From a virus, in IMG/VR virus record IMGVR_UViG_3300010885_055964, positions 1-64,000 of that record: a stretch of DNA of 64,000 bases; one strand, written 5' to 3'. Positions 44,509 to 53,425 of this stretch are shown here, in pieces. The notes under the pieces are model-generated. The model saw only the letters and a list, made by a program, of their open reading frames with translations, searched no databases and was not told where the DNA came from. The translations under genes and the position numbers were made by a program. How positions within the stretch are numbered: the first letter of the stretch is position 1; every line of letters begins with the position of its first letter.

Positions 44509-44778
44509 ATGAAATCACTAGTAGAACAGAGTATTACTATAAAGAGCACGAGCAAGGGTCCGAAAGTTAAGACTATCTTCGATCAGGTAGAAAGAGGCCT
44601 GTCTAAATATTTAGACATATCAGAATTATCTGGTAAGTCTGCTGTCGTAGAATATCAATATGTGGAGGCACAGCTGACCAGTTCGCAAGTATCATATATA
44701 TCAATACCAGCAGACCTAGATGAATTAGGTGTAAAAGAATATATCATAGCAGCAATTACTCAAACATTAAATAATTGA
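44509..44778 (+). CDS. Small hypothetical protein
   Basis: 89 residues following the propeller gene by four bases. Strand/helix mix with KYLDISELSGKSAVVEYQYVEAQL. It may be a small tail partner of the propeller protein. Not recognised. Confidence 0.5.
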   Translation: MKSLVEQSITIKSTSKGPKVKTIFDQVERGLSKYLDISELSGKSAVVEYQYVEAQLTSSQVSYISIPADLDELGVKEYIIAAITQTLNN

Positions 44779-44867
44779 AGGTCATAAGAATTGTAACCAG
44801 ATAAGTCTGAATAAAAGTATATATGACCAGCTAAGGCACCAGATATTAAGCACATAGAGAGACAGAC

Positions 44868-45566
44868 ATGACTATTAATTCCCTTTGGGTGGCTGGCGAA
44901 TTACTACCAATTAACCATCTCACGATCGCTTCTTTCAAAGCTAATGGGCATGAATTTGTTCTATGGACTTATGAAAATGATTTGAAAGCTGATTGTATCA
45001 TTAAGGACGCTCGCACTATATTACCAGATACAGAAATATTTTATTATAAGAATATGAATGGAGGTGGGCCTCAGTGGAAATTCGGTGGTATATCTGATAG
45101 GCTTCGTGCTGAATTGATATATGCTATCGGAGGGTGGCATGTAGATTTAGATGTCACTTGTTTGAGGCCGTTTGACGATTTGAATGATGAGTATGTTTTT
45201 GCACCACACCCGCTAGGAATAGTAGCGAATATTATAAAAGCACCCAAAGGCTCAGAATTCGCTAAACGTTATGTAGAACTTACAAAGAAAGTCGATGCAG
45301 ATAACACCAAATGGACTAAATCTTTTGACGGTCTTATTGATATAGTCAAAGAGTTAGAACTTGAACGATATATACAGCCTATTTCGACTTTTGGGATAGA
45401 TGAAGATGCCTATATAGTCCCATTATTAAAAGATTCTAAAATAGCTCCTTCAAAGGAGAGACACGCGATTCATTGGTGTGGTGCCATGCAATGGTATCAA
45501 AATAATGAGGCAGGCTCTTTTTATTCGTTACTACTCGAGAAATATAATGTTACTACTGAGCGATAG
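44868..45566 (+). CDS. GT32-like glycosyltransferase with DxD motif
   Basis: 232 residues. SLWVAGELLPINHLTIASFKANGHEFVLWTY at the N-terminus and SDRLRAELIYAIGGWHVDLDVTCLRPFDDL match the OCH1/capsule-type sugar transferase family, with the D-L-D metal/nucleotide-sugar motif. It transfers a sugar, probably hexose, to an acceptor. It overlaps the next glycosyltransferase by 17 bases. Confidence 0.82.
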   Translation: MTINSLWVAGELLPINHLTIASFKANGHEFVLWTYENDLKADCIIKDARTILPDTEIFYYKNMNGGGPQWKFGGISDRLRAELIYAIGGWHVDLDVTCLRPFDDLNDEYVFAPHPLGIVANIIKAPKGSEFAKRYVELTKKVDADNTKWTKSFDGLIDIVKELELERYIQPISTFGIDEDAYIVPLLKDSKIAPSKERHAIHWCGAMQWYQNNEAGSFYSLLLEKYNVTTER

Positions 45567-46242
45567 AGTTAGTATAGTCATACCATGTTACAACCAAGGA
45601 CACTTTTTGCATGATGCTATAGAATGCTCTCTAAATCAAACTCACAAGAACATAGAAGTAATAGTGGTGAATGATGGTAGTACTGATAATACACGCGATG
45701 TGGCCCACTCATATGGCCCAAAAATCATATATATAGAACAAGAGAATCGAGGATTGAGCGCAGCCAGAAACTTAGGGATCAGATTATCGACTGGTAAATG
45801 GATTATTGCGCTTGACGCTGATGATAAGATACATTTGGATTATGTCAAAAGGTTGATAGGAGTAGACGATATTGTATGTTCCTATCTCCGTTGCTTTGGA
45901 GATAATTATGATGAATGCAAGCTTCCGAAAGCACACCCTACCCATAATGATTTTCTACTACAGAATCATTTGTATTATAGCGCTATGTTTAAGAAGGAAA
46001 TTTGGGAGAAGATAGGAGGTTATGACGAACAGCAATTTATACGTGGAGAACAGAGAGTAAATGGTTTTGAAGATTATAAGTTTTGGCTACGGGCCACTAA
46101 AGCAGGTTACACAATTACTGTTGTTCCAGAATTTATGTTCTTCTATCGTAAACACGGCAGAAGCATGATAAGTGAGGCAAATATCAATAGGGATAAGATA
46201 TTAGCATACATGCGACAAGAATTCCCATTAATAAATCAATGA
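45550..46242 (+). CDS. Family 2 glycosyltransferase
   Basis: 230 residues from MLLLSDRVSIVIPCYNQG. Motifs VSIVIPCYNQ, IEVIVVNDGSTDNT, and IIALDADDKI (DxD) are standard GT2 features; the C-terminal part with GGYDEQQFIRGEQ and EDYKFWLRA matches the acceptor region. It is coupled to the GT32-like gene, so together they likely build one oligosaccharide. Confidence 0.88.
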   Translation, partial: LLLSDRVSIVIPCYNQGHFLHDAIECSLNQTHKNIEVIVVNDGSTDNTRDVAHSYGPKIIYIEQENRGLSAARNLGIRLSTGKWIIALDADDKIHLDYVKRLIGVDDIVCSYLRCFGDNYDECKLPKAHPTHNDFLLQNHLYYSAMFKKEIWEKIGGYDEQQFIRGEQRVNGFEDYKFWLRATKAGYTITVVPEFMFFYRKHGRSMISEANINRDKILAYMRQEFPLINQ

Positions 46243-46243
46243 T

Positions 46244-46759
46244 ATGGGCAGACTCAGAAACATATACGAAGAAGATTCTGATTTTAATCTAAGCATATTC
46301 GACCAGCCCAGACGCAAAATATTAAGAATAGATCCTGATGACTCGAGAAGATTTACACTAGAGTTGTATCGTGGCTTTGACGCTGATTTAAGTAAGATAC
46401 AAAAAGATAAGAATGGATCTTTAATTTTTAGCCCTAAGAAAAGCCAACAGGGTTTGATTTGGTTTACGCATCAGATGATTAGTCATCATGATCCTGTTGA
46501 ATATGCTAAGGCTCATGGCGAATGGTTATTAACATATCCTTTAGAGTGCATTAGGCATTTTACTAGGCGTTGGTATGATGACGGTGACTATTATGACGAT
46601 ATACCAGAGAGCATTAAAAAGCAGACTGTACACACAGAGAATTGTAGATATTATATGGGTATAGAGTTGCCTGAAGGTTGGGTTTTTAGTTATAAAACAC
46701 AAAAATTCATTGGTTGCTCTAACGAGTTGTTGGTGAGTGCCGATATGATATCCAAGTAA
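46244..46759 (+). CDS. Hypothetical protein
   Basis: 171 residues, one base after the GT2 stop. Strongly polar with TLELYRGFDADLSKI, WFTHQMISHHD, TYPLECIRHFTRRWYDDG and PEGWVFSYKTQKFIGC. No known domain is identified. Its stop overlaps the radical-SAM start, so it belongs to this operon. Confidence 0.55.
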   Translation: MGRLRNIYEEDSDFNLSIFDQPRRKILRIDPDDSRRFTLELYRGFDADLSKIQKDKNGSLIFSPKKSQQGLIWFTHQMISHHDPVEYAKAHGEWLLTYPLECIRHFTRRWYDDGDYYDDIPESIKKQTVHTENCRYYMGIELPEGWVFSYKTQKFIGCSNELLVSADMISK

Positions 46760-47544
46760 TGATACTACCACACGATAAAAACGAATATCTTATATCTAAA
46801 CGATTAGTAGTAGCGATGGTTGAATATACGAGTAGGTGTAATTTAAGATGCTCATATTGTAAAGTAAGCCAACGCGATTGGGTCGGTGTAGACTTATCTG
46901 AAGACATGGCCACTATGGTCACGAATCAGATAATCAAGGCCGCTCCAAATGTGGTTATAATGCATGGTCATGGTGAAACGACTATGCTTAAGAATTGGGT
47001 AGAACATGCTAGTTATTTAGAACGTGCTGGAATTAAATTAAGTATTTGTAGCAATCTGTCTAAAGAATATGATGAGCAAGAGTTACTAGCTCTATCTAAA
47101 TTCGCACATATAGCAGTAAGTATTGACACAGTAAACGCGTCGTTATTTAAAACACTACGCAGAGGTGCCGACATCTATAGAGTATTATATAACATAGTCC
47201 GTATAAAGATGATAGCTGCTAGCTATGATAGGCAGATATTTATTACATGGAGCATTGTGTGTTGTGATAAAACATTACCAGGATTATTAGAGCTAGTCCG
47301 TTACGGTATAGAACTGGATATCAATGGATTTACTTTTTGTAATTTGACCGTTTATGATAATTTGAGCAATGATATGAATCTAATACATATATCGGAGTTA
47401 TCTATTGACGACTGTGTCCGAGCTTTAGATATATTCGACCAAATAAAAGAATTATGTGGTAATAATAATAAGGTCTGCCAAATAAGCGCTGGTATCATCG
47501 ATACAATAGTTCAAAAATTAGAGTCATCAGGAGCTAACATATAA
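46759..47544 (+). CDS. Radical SAM enzyme (core domain only)
   Basis: 261 residues. EYTSRCNLRCSYCKVSQRDW has the CxxxCxxC cluster motif, followed by HGHGETTML and KLSICSNLS, strands of the partial TIM barrel. There is no C-terminal auxiliary-cluster domain in this chain. The missing SPASM-like part appears as the next, separate gene. Such enzymes modify peptides or sugars. Confidence 0.82.
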   Translation: MILPHDKNEYLISKRLVVAMVEYTSRCNLRCSYCKVSQRDWVGVDLSEDMATMVTNQIIKAAPNVVIMHGHGETTMLKNWVEHASYLERAGIKLSICSNLSKEYDEQELLALSKFAHIAVSIDTVNASLFKTLRRGADIYRVLYNIVRIKMIAASYDRQIFITWSIVCCDKTLPGLLELVRYGIELDINGFTFCNLTVYDNLSNDMNLIHISELSIDDCVRALDIFDQIKELCGNNNKVCQISAGIIDTIVQKLESSGANI

Positions 47545-47864
47545 TGAATAATGAGACTAAGTACTATTCGGTAGCACCTCCTGCTGGGATGACTCGCTTG
47601 TGCTTAGATGCTTGGGGCAAGTGCTTCGTTAAATCCAACGGCGATGTGTGGTTATGTTGTAACAGTACTTTGGTAGGCAATATAAAAAATGACGAATTGA
47701 TGGATATACTCAATAATGTTCAAGCTCAGGCATATAGAAAAGGGCTATTAGACGGTGTTCTACTGCCTGTATGTAAGAATTGCATAGACAAACCAATATG
47801 CACGGTAGAAGCATTATCTTCTGCCGTGAAGGCTTTCTACCACTTCGGTCAATTCGATTATTAA
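47544..47864 (+). CDS. Stand-alone SPASM-like domain protein
   Basis: 106 residues, overlapping the previous stop by one base. RLCLDAWGKCFVKSNGDVWLCCNSTLVGNIKNDELMDIL, then RKGLLDGVLLPVCKNCIDKPICTV reproduce the SPASM layout (C-x-x-x-W...G-x-V-x-x-C-C...G-N-I...L...R...C-x-x-C). Normally this is fused to a radical-SAM core and binds auxiliary Fe-S clusters; here it is separate and encoded next to a SPASM-less core, so the two probably form a heteromer. Confidence 0.78.
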   Translation: MNNETKYYSVAPPAGMTRLCLDAWGKCFVKSNGDVWLCCNSTLVGNIKNDELMDILNNVQAQAYRKGLLDGVLLPVCKNCIDKPICTVEALSSAVKAFYHFGQFDY

Positions 47865-47866
47865 TA

Positions 47867-49180
47867 TTATGACTCTGGGAACATGCCGTGGGCCAGCATG
47901 TTGATTCTTATGGTCTCTTTATGTTGATTAACTGCTCGAGTTGTTATCCGCATATGACGAGCGATATGATTGATGCATGCCCTCTTATCACCATATTGTT
48001 TAGTGAACTCGATGAAAGAGTCACCTCGACCAGCCCAAATATCGAACACAAGTTGACATTCTCCATCCGGCAGAGAATTTCTTATAGCTGTTAATACATC
48101 TTCGTTGTCTATAGTCGCGGTGTGACTTTCTTGGTACATTTGCTCAGCTCCAATGGTTCTGTAAGAGACCTGTGAAATGGTAAAACTTTGACCTTCATCA
48201 TCATCATCCGAATTGTTTGGGCCATTGAGCATTAGAACATGCTCAGATTTAGTGACATATGCTTCCAGGAAAGGCACATCATCACTCTTACGAATAATAA
48301 TACTGTTATCACTAGTTATGATAGGGATATTATTACTTTCCGCCTTACACAATATATCTAAGAATTCCGCTGTAAACTCTGGTGGAGTTTTCAGGCCAGA
48401 CACGATAATAACATATTCTTTCTTGGTGCGTGTATCTTTATCATAATGATGTTCTATTTTCATCTTGGAGCAAAGGCACAATATTTCTTCTAATATGATT
48501 TCATCACCAGGCCCATGTATAAATTGAGGGCCTTTATGATGCTCAAACCTGCTATTCTCCTTGAGCATCTGTCGGAAATAGTTCCACAAGTATTCGCTGA
48601 AGAATTTAACCAACTGATCATCATCATTCAATATATTGTCAGGGTTATCGAATCTAGTGCTTATCACATGGTAAGATATTGTGGTTTTACACTCTGGGGT
48701 TATCTGTTCGCAGTTGAAATCTGCGTAGGCTTTTTGGTATTGAGCATGATCAACATACTGGCCGACAGTGAATGCAGTATCGCCAGACTTAATTATTTCA
48801 ACGCAGTTACAAGATGGGCAGATGGGATATTGTCTGTCGAACTCTTTATTACGACCATTTTTACCGATATAAGAAGACTTTAGACAGTGCCTGCAAGAGA
48901 ATCTGTATTTGTTATGGTATATTAGATCAACTGCACCTCTCCATATTGCTATTTGAAACTCTTCTTCGGCCACTGCACGGTCATCTTTATAATCAGCACC
49001 AATGGTGCTGCCTAGCTCTTTGATAAACCTAGCTTTGTGGTTAGCCATTTTAGGATGGCTCGATATCCTCTCTATTGTTTTTTCGATATATTTTTGCTGT
49101 TCTTGAGTTAGGTTAGCCATCGTGACATTAGCGAGAGAACCACGAAGCAGTAATTGGCTCATCTGACGTACTATCGACAT
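47867..49180 (-). CDS. Sigma-factor-like protein with zinc-binding insertion
   Basis: 437 residues from the ATG at 49180, chosen because AAGGAG lies 7 bases upstream. The N-terminal part (EEEFQIAIWRGAVDLI) resembles sigma region 2 entry; CRHC...CPSC (~residues 95-125) forms an inserted zinc finger; FFSEYLWNYFRQMLKEN looks like region 2.2-2.3; the C-terminal ~60 residues (INHIARHMRITTRAVNQHKETIR) look like a region-4 helix-turn-helix. The middle ~110 residues are unassigned. It is divergent from the gp55-like gene. A role in phage-directed transcription is likely but the assignment rests on pattern, not full homology. Confidence 0.5.
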   Translation of the reverse strand: MSIVRQMSQLLLRGSLANVTMANLTQEQQKYIEKTIERISSHPKMANHKARFIKELGSTIGADYKDDRAVAEEEFQIAIWRGAVDLIYHNKYRFSCRHCLKSSYIGKNGRNKEFDRQYPICPSCNCVEIIKSGDTAFTVGQYVDHAQYQKAYADFNCEQITPECKTTISYHVISTRFDNPDNILNDDDQLVKFFSEYLWNYFRQMLKENSRFEHHKGPQFIHGPGDEIILEEILCLCSKMKIEHHYDKDTRTKKEYVIIVSGLKTPPEFTAEFLDILCKAESNNIPIITSDNSIIIRKSDDVPFLEAYVTKSEHVLMLNGPNNSDDDDEGQSFTISQVSYRTIGAEQMYQESHTATIDNEDVLTAIRNSLPDGECQLVFDIWAGRGDSFIEFTKQYGDKRACINHIARHMRITTRAVNQHKETIRINMLAHGMFPES

Positions 49181-49284
49181 CGACTTACTCCTTGTCGTTG
49201 TGGACATTAAGGGATTAATGTCCGTTATAGTAAACTACTCCCGTATTACTGAATTAACACCTTTGGATAATAACAGGAGCTAAC

Positions 49285-50133
49285 GTGGGACAATACTGCG
49301 ACACAAAGGTCCTTGAGAAAAACTGGTTCCATTGGCTACTGTCGTCATCTGTGCCTGATCTCGAATTATATCGGGAACATGGCTTGTTATGGACAAAAGT
49401 GATTGGTTCTAACCAGTCTAGCAGGCATTTACCTAACCCGAGAAGTCCTGAACGAACACATTGCATAGCCTTAGCTAATCCGATTTACATTGACAGCAGC
49501 AATGGAAGATTACGAAGACAAGGGCATGTGGAATATGCCATTGCTTCTCGAGCACTTAGGCAAGCACATCCTCAAGGTACAGTTATCCAAGGCAAGCACA
49601 AAAGAGTAGACTTGCCTAAGCAAGTACATCCCCAAGGTACAGTTATTATCCAAGGCAAGCACAAAAGAGTAGACTTGCCTAAGATAGAAGATCTGAGCCT
49701 CCTTTCCGATAGTTGGTTGCACGATTTGAACCATCCTCTGAGACAGATCGACGAAGTTATTCCTGCATTGCTGTCTAAAGGCTACATCCTTGAATTGCCT
49801 ACTAAAACGACATGGCATTCGATGTTGGACGATATCAACAAAATGTGCCATGGCATCGCTGTAAGGTTTAAACAACCCACTGACGAAGAACAAGCAGACT
49901 TGGCCAATGAAGCCCTGATACAAGTAATACGTAAACTCGTAGATTACAAATTGGTCTATACGCCGGGACTTGCCCCAGTATTCAATCTGTTGACTACAAC
50001 AATCCATCGTTGCATGTATAGTATTATGAACCGCCGCAAAACCCAAAGAACAGGATTACAGAAGTTTAGCGATGAGGTTCAGGCTGGCATCGTCCCTGGC
50101 TACAAGTCAAACGTAAGGATCAAATCCTGCTGA
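49285..50133 (+). CDS. T4 gp55-like late sigma factor, with internal duplication
   Basis: 282 residues; GTG start at 49285 with AGGAG upstream. Residues ~180-265 (DDINKMCHGIAVRFKQPTDEEQADLANEALIQVIRKL, then FNLLTTTIHRCMYSIMNRRK) resemble the region-2 core of T4 gp55-like sigma factors: a helix, an Asp-rich helix, then the FAYFTtiihnaf-type segment. Residues ~93-133 hold two copies of HPQGTVIQGKHKRVDLPK in tandem. The N-terminal ~90 residues are unassigned. A phage-encoded sigma would recruit host RNA polymerase to late promoters. Confidence 0.6.
   Translation: MGQYCDTKVLEKNWFHWLLSSSVPDLELYREHGLLWTKVIGSNQSSRHLPNPRSPERTHCIALANPIYIDSSNGRLRRQGHVEYAIASRALRQAHPQGTVIQGKHKRVDLPKQVHPQGTVIIQGKHKRVDLPKIEDLSLLSDSWLHDLNHPLRQIDEVIPALLSKGYILELPTKTTWHSMLDDINKMCHGIAVRFKQPTDEEQADLANEALIQVIRKLVDYKLVYTPGLAPVFNLLTTTIHRCMYSIMNRRKTQRTGLQKFSDEVQAGIVPGYKSNVRIKSC
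49561..49683. repeat. Tandem duplication, 60 + 63 bp, inside the gp55-like gene
   Basis: 49561-49620 and 49621-49683 are near-identical (two substitutions and a 3-base insertion ATT in the second). Both keep the reading frame. The repeat encodes a basic, lysine-rich linker. Confidence 0.92.
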
Positions 50134-50263
50134 AGACATTAAAACATACCCGATCGAGGTACACAAGATAGGGGTCCAGACTCCATACCGGTCCTCGATA
50201 GAATTATTGTGAACGTATTTGAAAATAAGAGATCTAAAACCATACCTCTTGAGGACCCGACGA

Positions 50264-50500
50264 ATGAACAAGTTGGTCAAAAGAGGCAAGGATGCCGATA
50301 GTATTCCTAATAGCGTTCTACAGGTACTCTCTCAGAATAAAGAAGTGTTAATTATCACTGCTAACCCGTGCCAAGGCGAATCTAATATAGCGGTATACAC
50401 CAAATTATTAGATGATAATGGGGTGTTGGCCAACACCTTAGTAGAGATACTTACCAATATAATGTTGACGGCCAATAGAAATGGTAAATGTACGACTTAA
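50264..50500 (+). CDS. Small hypothetical protein
   Basis: 78 residues from the ATG at 50264; GAGGA sits ~8 bases upstream. Alpha/beta with LSQNKEVLIITANPCQGESNIAV. Between 50134 and 50263 there is no gene; a 7-bp inverted repeat ATCGAGG/CCTCGAT spans 50152-50205 and may form a transcript hairpin. Confidence 0.5.
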   Translation: MNKLVKRGKDADSIPNSVLQVLSQNKEVLIITANPCQGESNIAVYTKLLDDNGVLANTLVEILTNIMLTANRNGKCTT

Positions 50501-51440
50501 AACACAGCCCCAACTGATTCGCAAGCGTACAATAGTAGCCGTTCCGCCCAATATAGTGGTTAGTCATGCTAGATCACGTATGAGGAGCATACGTGATATA
50601 GCTGTACACCCTGCGACACAACCGCCTAAACATATACCAATACCGGTAGCTGTCGTTTCAGCAAAAAAGACTAGGTCTACGAAGAATATTTATATAGACG
50701 GATCTAATCAAGAACCTAAAGTCAGAAGACCCAAGATTATATATAAAACAAGTGATCCATCCCCAGACTCACGATCCAAAATACTAAAGTTAAAGAATGT
50801 CGGCCTAAACAAGGCCCTGTTGATTATAGGAAATGGTCCATCCATAAATGAAGTAGATTTCACATCTATTAAATCAATACCCAATATTCATACATTGTCC
50901 ATCAACAAGCCTGATCCACGTTTGTGGCCAACCAATTATTGGGCTTTTTTCGACACGTCGCAAGTAAGAAGACACAAGAATCTGTGGGATAGTTATGATG
51001 GCATAATATTTAACAGTACGGCCATAAAGAATCAGAAACCTAGTTCTATGCAATTTAAGAATATCGGCGGGAAAGGATTTAACCTAGACCCATCCCAAGG
51101 CATATATATTGGAAGATCATCAGTCTACGCTGCAATGCAAATAGCCATATGGATGAATTATCTAGAGATTTTTATTTTCGGTTGTGATATGAATCCTGCT
51201 GGCATCAATGGAGTATTACATTTCTATGGCGATAATCCAGATGTAAACCCAGTAGTGAGAAAGAATAGATTCAAGAACGAGGCTGAATACTATGATTTGG
51301 CGGCCGAAACATTAGACGAGCCATTAAGAAAACGGATATATTTTTGTTCTACTTATAATCACTGGAGCTTTGTAAGAAGATTTAATTCACTAGATCACAA
51401 GGAGGCTGTTGATTATATAGTAAATAAATACCAACAATGA
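50481..51440 (+). CDS. DUF115/MptE-like glycan-associated protein
   Basis: 319 residues. After a basic, disordered ~100 residues, KALLIIGNGPSINEVDF and HTLSINKPDPRLWPTNYWAFFD, then GIYIGRSSVYAAMQIAIWMNYLEIFIFGCDMN match the DUF115/MptE-like Rossmann family, related to sialyltransferase-like enzymes. Members occur in flagellin or surface glycosylation loci and as phage glycan enzymes. It follows in the same direction as the next gene, which has a related domain at its C-terminus. Confidence 0.72.
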   Translation: MVNVRLKTQPQLIRKRTIVAVPPNIVVSHARSRMRSIRDIAVHPATQPPKHIPIPVAVVSAKKTRSTKNIYIDGSNQEPKVRRPKIIYKTSDPSPDSRSKILKLKNVGLNKALLIIGNGPSINEVDFTSIKSIPNIHTLSINKPDPRLWPTNYWAFFDTSQVRRHKNLWDSYDGIIFNSTAIKNQKPSSMQFKNIGGKGFNLDPSQGIYIGRSSVYAAMQIAIWMNYLEIFIFGCDMNPAGINGVLHFYGDNPDVNPVVRKNRFKNEAEYYDLAAETLDEPLRKRIYFCSTYNHWSFVRRFNSLDHKEAVDYIVNKYQQ

Positions 51441-51461
51441 TACTATAAATGGAGCTGAGCA

Positions 51462-52889
51462 ATGGCATCGCTTATATTTTATTTTAATCAGCAAGAATTT
51501 ATCGCTGAAACTTTAGATGATCTGTGTGATAAGACGGATATGAGTGACTTAGAAGTGATAATATGTAACGATACTGGCACTTTGATAAATGGCATACAAA
51601 TTAATCCATTGATACGTGAGAAGGTGAGAGTAATCGACAGTAACCGTGTGGGAAGGGCTAAGTCCTGGGCAGCCGCAGCGGATCAAGCTTATAATAAACA
51701 ATTAGTTTTCATAGGAGGAATTACCAAATTTTCGGAAGGATGGTTGCCTTACCTAATCGACCAACTAGATGATACTGCTATCTTGACACCTGTCATTCAT
51801 TTATTAGACACCAACATATGGCAAAGTCAAAGCAATAGATGGCAAAAGATTGGGTGGCAATGGGATCTAGAATTATGTAGTAAACCATTATCCAATGATA
51901 ATTTAACGGCAACTGTTACTTCCTATTGTTTTGCTATTGCCAAGCAGCGATACGACCAGATAGGAGGTTTAGATCTCGGCATGGACGTAGGAGGTGGTGA
52001 AGATATTGAAATATCATACAGGAATTGGATATTTGGTGGCTATTGTGCTGTAGTGCCTAAATCAGTCATAGCCACGGCAGCCCAACGAACCCCTGCAGCT
52101 AATTCATTAAGAAATATACATCGTATCATACAAGCTTGGCTACCAGAATACGAAACATATGTAAAGAGTCATTATGGAGAATTACCAGACACGGGTAAAT
52201 TTAACGATTTGCTACAGCTCGAGAGACTAAGAGTTAAATCTAACCTCGATGTGATACAGCAATTACAACCAGAGCTGCTGGGTGTTTATTCTTTGCGGCA
52301 GTCGATACAGGGCCGCTCCTTGGCCATAGTAGCTCCTGGACATTCATTCGATTATACAGACAAATCTTCGATCAATCGTAATCAAGTAGTGGTAGGTATC
52401 GATTATGTTGGTATGTGCATAGATTGCGATTATGTCATAACCGATAATGTGGATATCGCATTAGAGTTAATGAAGAAATATGAGGCCAATAAATTAATAT
52501 TACCAACAGTCATACGGAACAGGATAATAGGCCGATACGAATTCGCTGCAGAAATTTGCCCTGGAAGTATCGTTTTCGAATTAAAACAGTTTGGCCATTT
52601 AGACATATCTATCCATCCGCCATTCATAAATATAGATGATATAGTGGTAACAGCCGTGCACATGGCTTTATTTATGAAACCATCGAACATTAATTTATAT
52701 GGGGTCGATTATAGATTGATAAATTATAAGAGCCACGCTGCTAAGATTGGATATTATGAAGATGGATCAATGTTGGCTGATTCGGAGACTACTACAAACA
52801 AGTTTAGATTCAGCGAATACGCACTACATAAAATTGGAGATATAGCAGTGATCGCCGGAATACCTATTATGAGGATAAATCATTTGTGA
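51462..52889 (+). CDS. Glycosyltransferase fused to a DUF115-like domain
   Basis: 475 residues; GGAGCTGAG upstream. N-terminal ~250 residues: GT2-like with LEVIICNDTGT and the GalNAc-transferase-like GGLDLGMDVGGGEDIEISYRNWIFGG. C-terminal ~190 residues: GRSLAIVAPGHSFDYTDKSSI, VVVGIDYVGMCIDCDYVITDN and NLYGVDYRL, a DUF115-like Rossmann domain with the G-x-G/APGHS start, similar to the upstream protein. The two domains may synthesise and attach a sugar, as in bifunctional phage glycan enzymes. Confidence 0.72.
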   Translation: MASLIFYFNQQEFIAETLDDLCDKTDMSDLEVIICNDTGTLINGIQINPLIREKVRVIDSNRVGRAKSWAAAADQAYNKQLVFIGGITKFSEGWLPYLIDQLDDTAILTPVIHLLDTNIWQSQSNRWQKIGWQWDLELCSKPLSNDNLTATVTSYCFAIAKQRYDQIGGLDLGMDVGGGEDIEISYRNWIFGGYCAVVPKSVIATAAQRTPAANSLRNIHRIIQAWLPEYETYVKSHYGELPDTGKFNDLLQLERLRVKSNLDVIQQLQPELLGVYSLRQSIQGRSLAIVAPGHSFDYTDKSSINRNQVVVGIDYVGMCIDCDYVITDNVDIALELMKKYEANKLILPTVIRNRIIGRYEFAAEICPGSIVFELKQFGHLDISIHPPFINIDDIVVTAVHMALFMKPSNINLYGVDYRLINYKSHAAKIGYYEDGSMLADSETTTNKFRFSEYALHKIGDIAVIAGIPIMRINHL

Positions 52890-52923
52890 ATGGTATCGAG
52901 TATTGATAATTCAAACATAATAT

Positions 52924-53253
52924 ATGGACATTATACACATCATATTATGTTTGCTAGTGTTATCACAAGTAATCGCGCAACTCATCACATTGGTACTACT
53001 ATACAAGATATATTACATTTTTGATAGATTTAGATTTCCCTGGGAAGAGATCAAGGCTATAACAAATGCTTGGAAAACCACAATACCCCCAAGCGATTTC
53101 TCGTCAAACAAGGATATTACGCCAACTACGGGAGCTAAAGCAGCTAGCACAGTTAAAGAACTCCCACCAGAAGCAATTGCCCCCAGTCTTAAAAGAATGC
53201 AAAGAACATCAGGCTTCGGTTCCGGTATTAGTGACAAGAACAGTGATACATAA
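52924..53253 (+). CDS. Small membrane protein
   Basis: 109 residues. One strong hydrophobic segment at residues 4-29 (IIHIILCLLVLSQVIAQLIT and onwards) with an uncleaved-looking start, then a Ser/Thr/Pro-rich polar tail. Probable single-span inner-membrane protein. No binding site is obvious. Not further recognised. Confidence 0.55.
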   Translation: MDIIHIILCLLVLSQVIAQLITLVLLYKIYYIFDRFRFPWEEIKAITNAWKTTIPPSDFSSNKDITPTTGAKAASTVKELPPEAIAPSLKRMQRTSGFGSGISDKNSDT

Positions 53254-53425
53254 GTTTACTCAACAGGTGACCGTACGCAGAGAGATTAAAGTAATAATCA
53301 ATAGCGATCGTCCAAGACCATGCCAATTACCAAAAGATAGTGCGATACAGCCTGATATTGACCACGCGGTTGATGAGTTACAAGTATATAGGCTAGGTGA
53401 TGTCTTCAACGGCAGGAGAGTAGTT

